Positions 63,979-64,000 of a DNA stretch of 64,000 nucleotides are shown here, one piece after another (within the stretch, counting starts at the first letter, position 1; each line of letters begins with the position of its first letter). The translations under genes and the position numbers were made by a program. The notes under the pieces were generated by a model that was not told the DNA's origin, did not search any database, and saw only the letters and a program-made list of their open reading frames with translations. The DNA is from Rhizobium grahamii CCGE 502 (GTDB taxonomy: Bacteria; Pseudomonadota; Alphaproteobacteria; Rhizobiales; Rhizobiaceae). Location: the NCBI RefSeq assembly GCF_000298315.2, contig NZ_AEYE02000013.1, positions 186,001-250,000 of the forward strand, given 5' to 3'.

Positions 63979-64000
63979 AGGAATGGGACGGCGAAAGGGA

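Overview
The window is a continuous stretch of chromosome from an alphaproteobacterium, almost certainly a member of the Rhizobiaceae (Rhizobium, Neorhizobium, Agrobacterium or Ensifer; the genus cannot be settled from the sequence alone). The evidence is a complete acpXL-fabZXL-fabF2XL-fabF1XL-adh2XL-lpxXL cluster for the very-long-chain acyl group of rhizobial lipid A, an aerobic (Pseudomonas denitrificans type) cobalamin gene set, a UvrB with long terminal extensions, and a high-GC genome dense with binding-protein ABC transporters. I see no rRNA, tRNA, CRISPR, insertion sequence, integrase or plasmid origin, and nothing that marks a recently acquired island.

Layout. 1-5975: end of an acyl-CoA thioesterase gene, a small membrane protein, an SRPBCC/ArsR pair, a DUF486 protein, a two-domain cysteine-hydrolase-like protein of phage type, an MFS carrier, and a two-gene dihydrofolate-reductase-like unit. 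6154-13242: uvrB, a gene-poor kilobase, a cold-shock gene, dusA, a fumarylacetoacetate-hydrolase-family gene and a gamma carbonic anhydrase. 13246-19216: two small envelope or unknown genes, then a zinc-homeostasis block: zur-znuB-znuC facing znuA, followed by a COG0523 GTPase coupled to a 55-residue CxxC protein. Three Zur-box-like palindromes lie in the znuC/znuA gap and before the GTPase. 19381-33214: a hemicellulose-oligosaccharide locus (GH43, GH2 beta-mannosidase, three sugar-metabolism enzymes, a CUT1 ABC transporter) with a divergent LacI-family regulator. 33262-37292: gnd and small regulators and enzymes. 37364-42754: lipid A very-long-chain acyl cluster.

42926-60823 is dominated by cobalamin synthesis. 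One leftward operon runs cobE-(nucleoside hydrolase)-cobA-cobB-cobC-cobD. Another runs cobP-cobW-cobN-cobO behind a cobalamin riboswitch and a 29-codon leader reading frame that overlaps cobP. cobQ stands alone beyond a ClC-type channel. The window ends with an orphan ProX-like binding protein, an unknown gene, a short entericidin-family lipoprotein gene and a LysR regulator.

How it fits together. Two related COG0523 GTPases sit under different metal-related controls: the one at 17487 behind a Zur-like box, and CobW behind a B12 riboswitch and next to the cobaltochelatase subunit CobN. The acyl cluster pairs a normal ketosynthase (FabF1XL, Cys present) with one lacking the nucleophile (FabF2XL), an arrangement like the chain-length-factor pairs of type II polyketide synthases. 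The sugar locus supports import of oligosaccharides and their breakdown inside the cell, since neither glycosidase has a signal peptide. Most promising for follow-up are the cobP riboswitch/leader arrangement, the small CxxC protein coupled to the Zur-linked GTPase, the probable AUA start of the ArsR gene, and the FabF2XL active-site loss.
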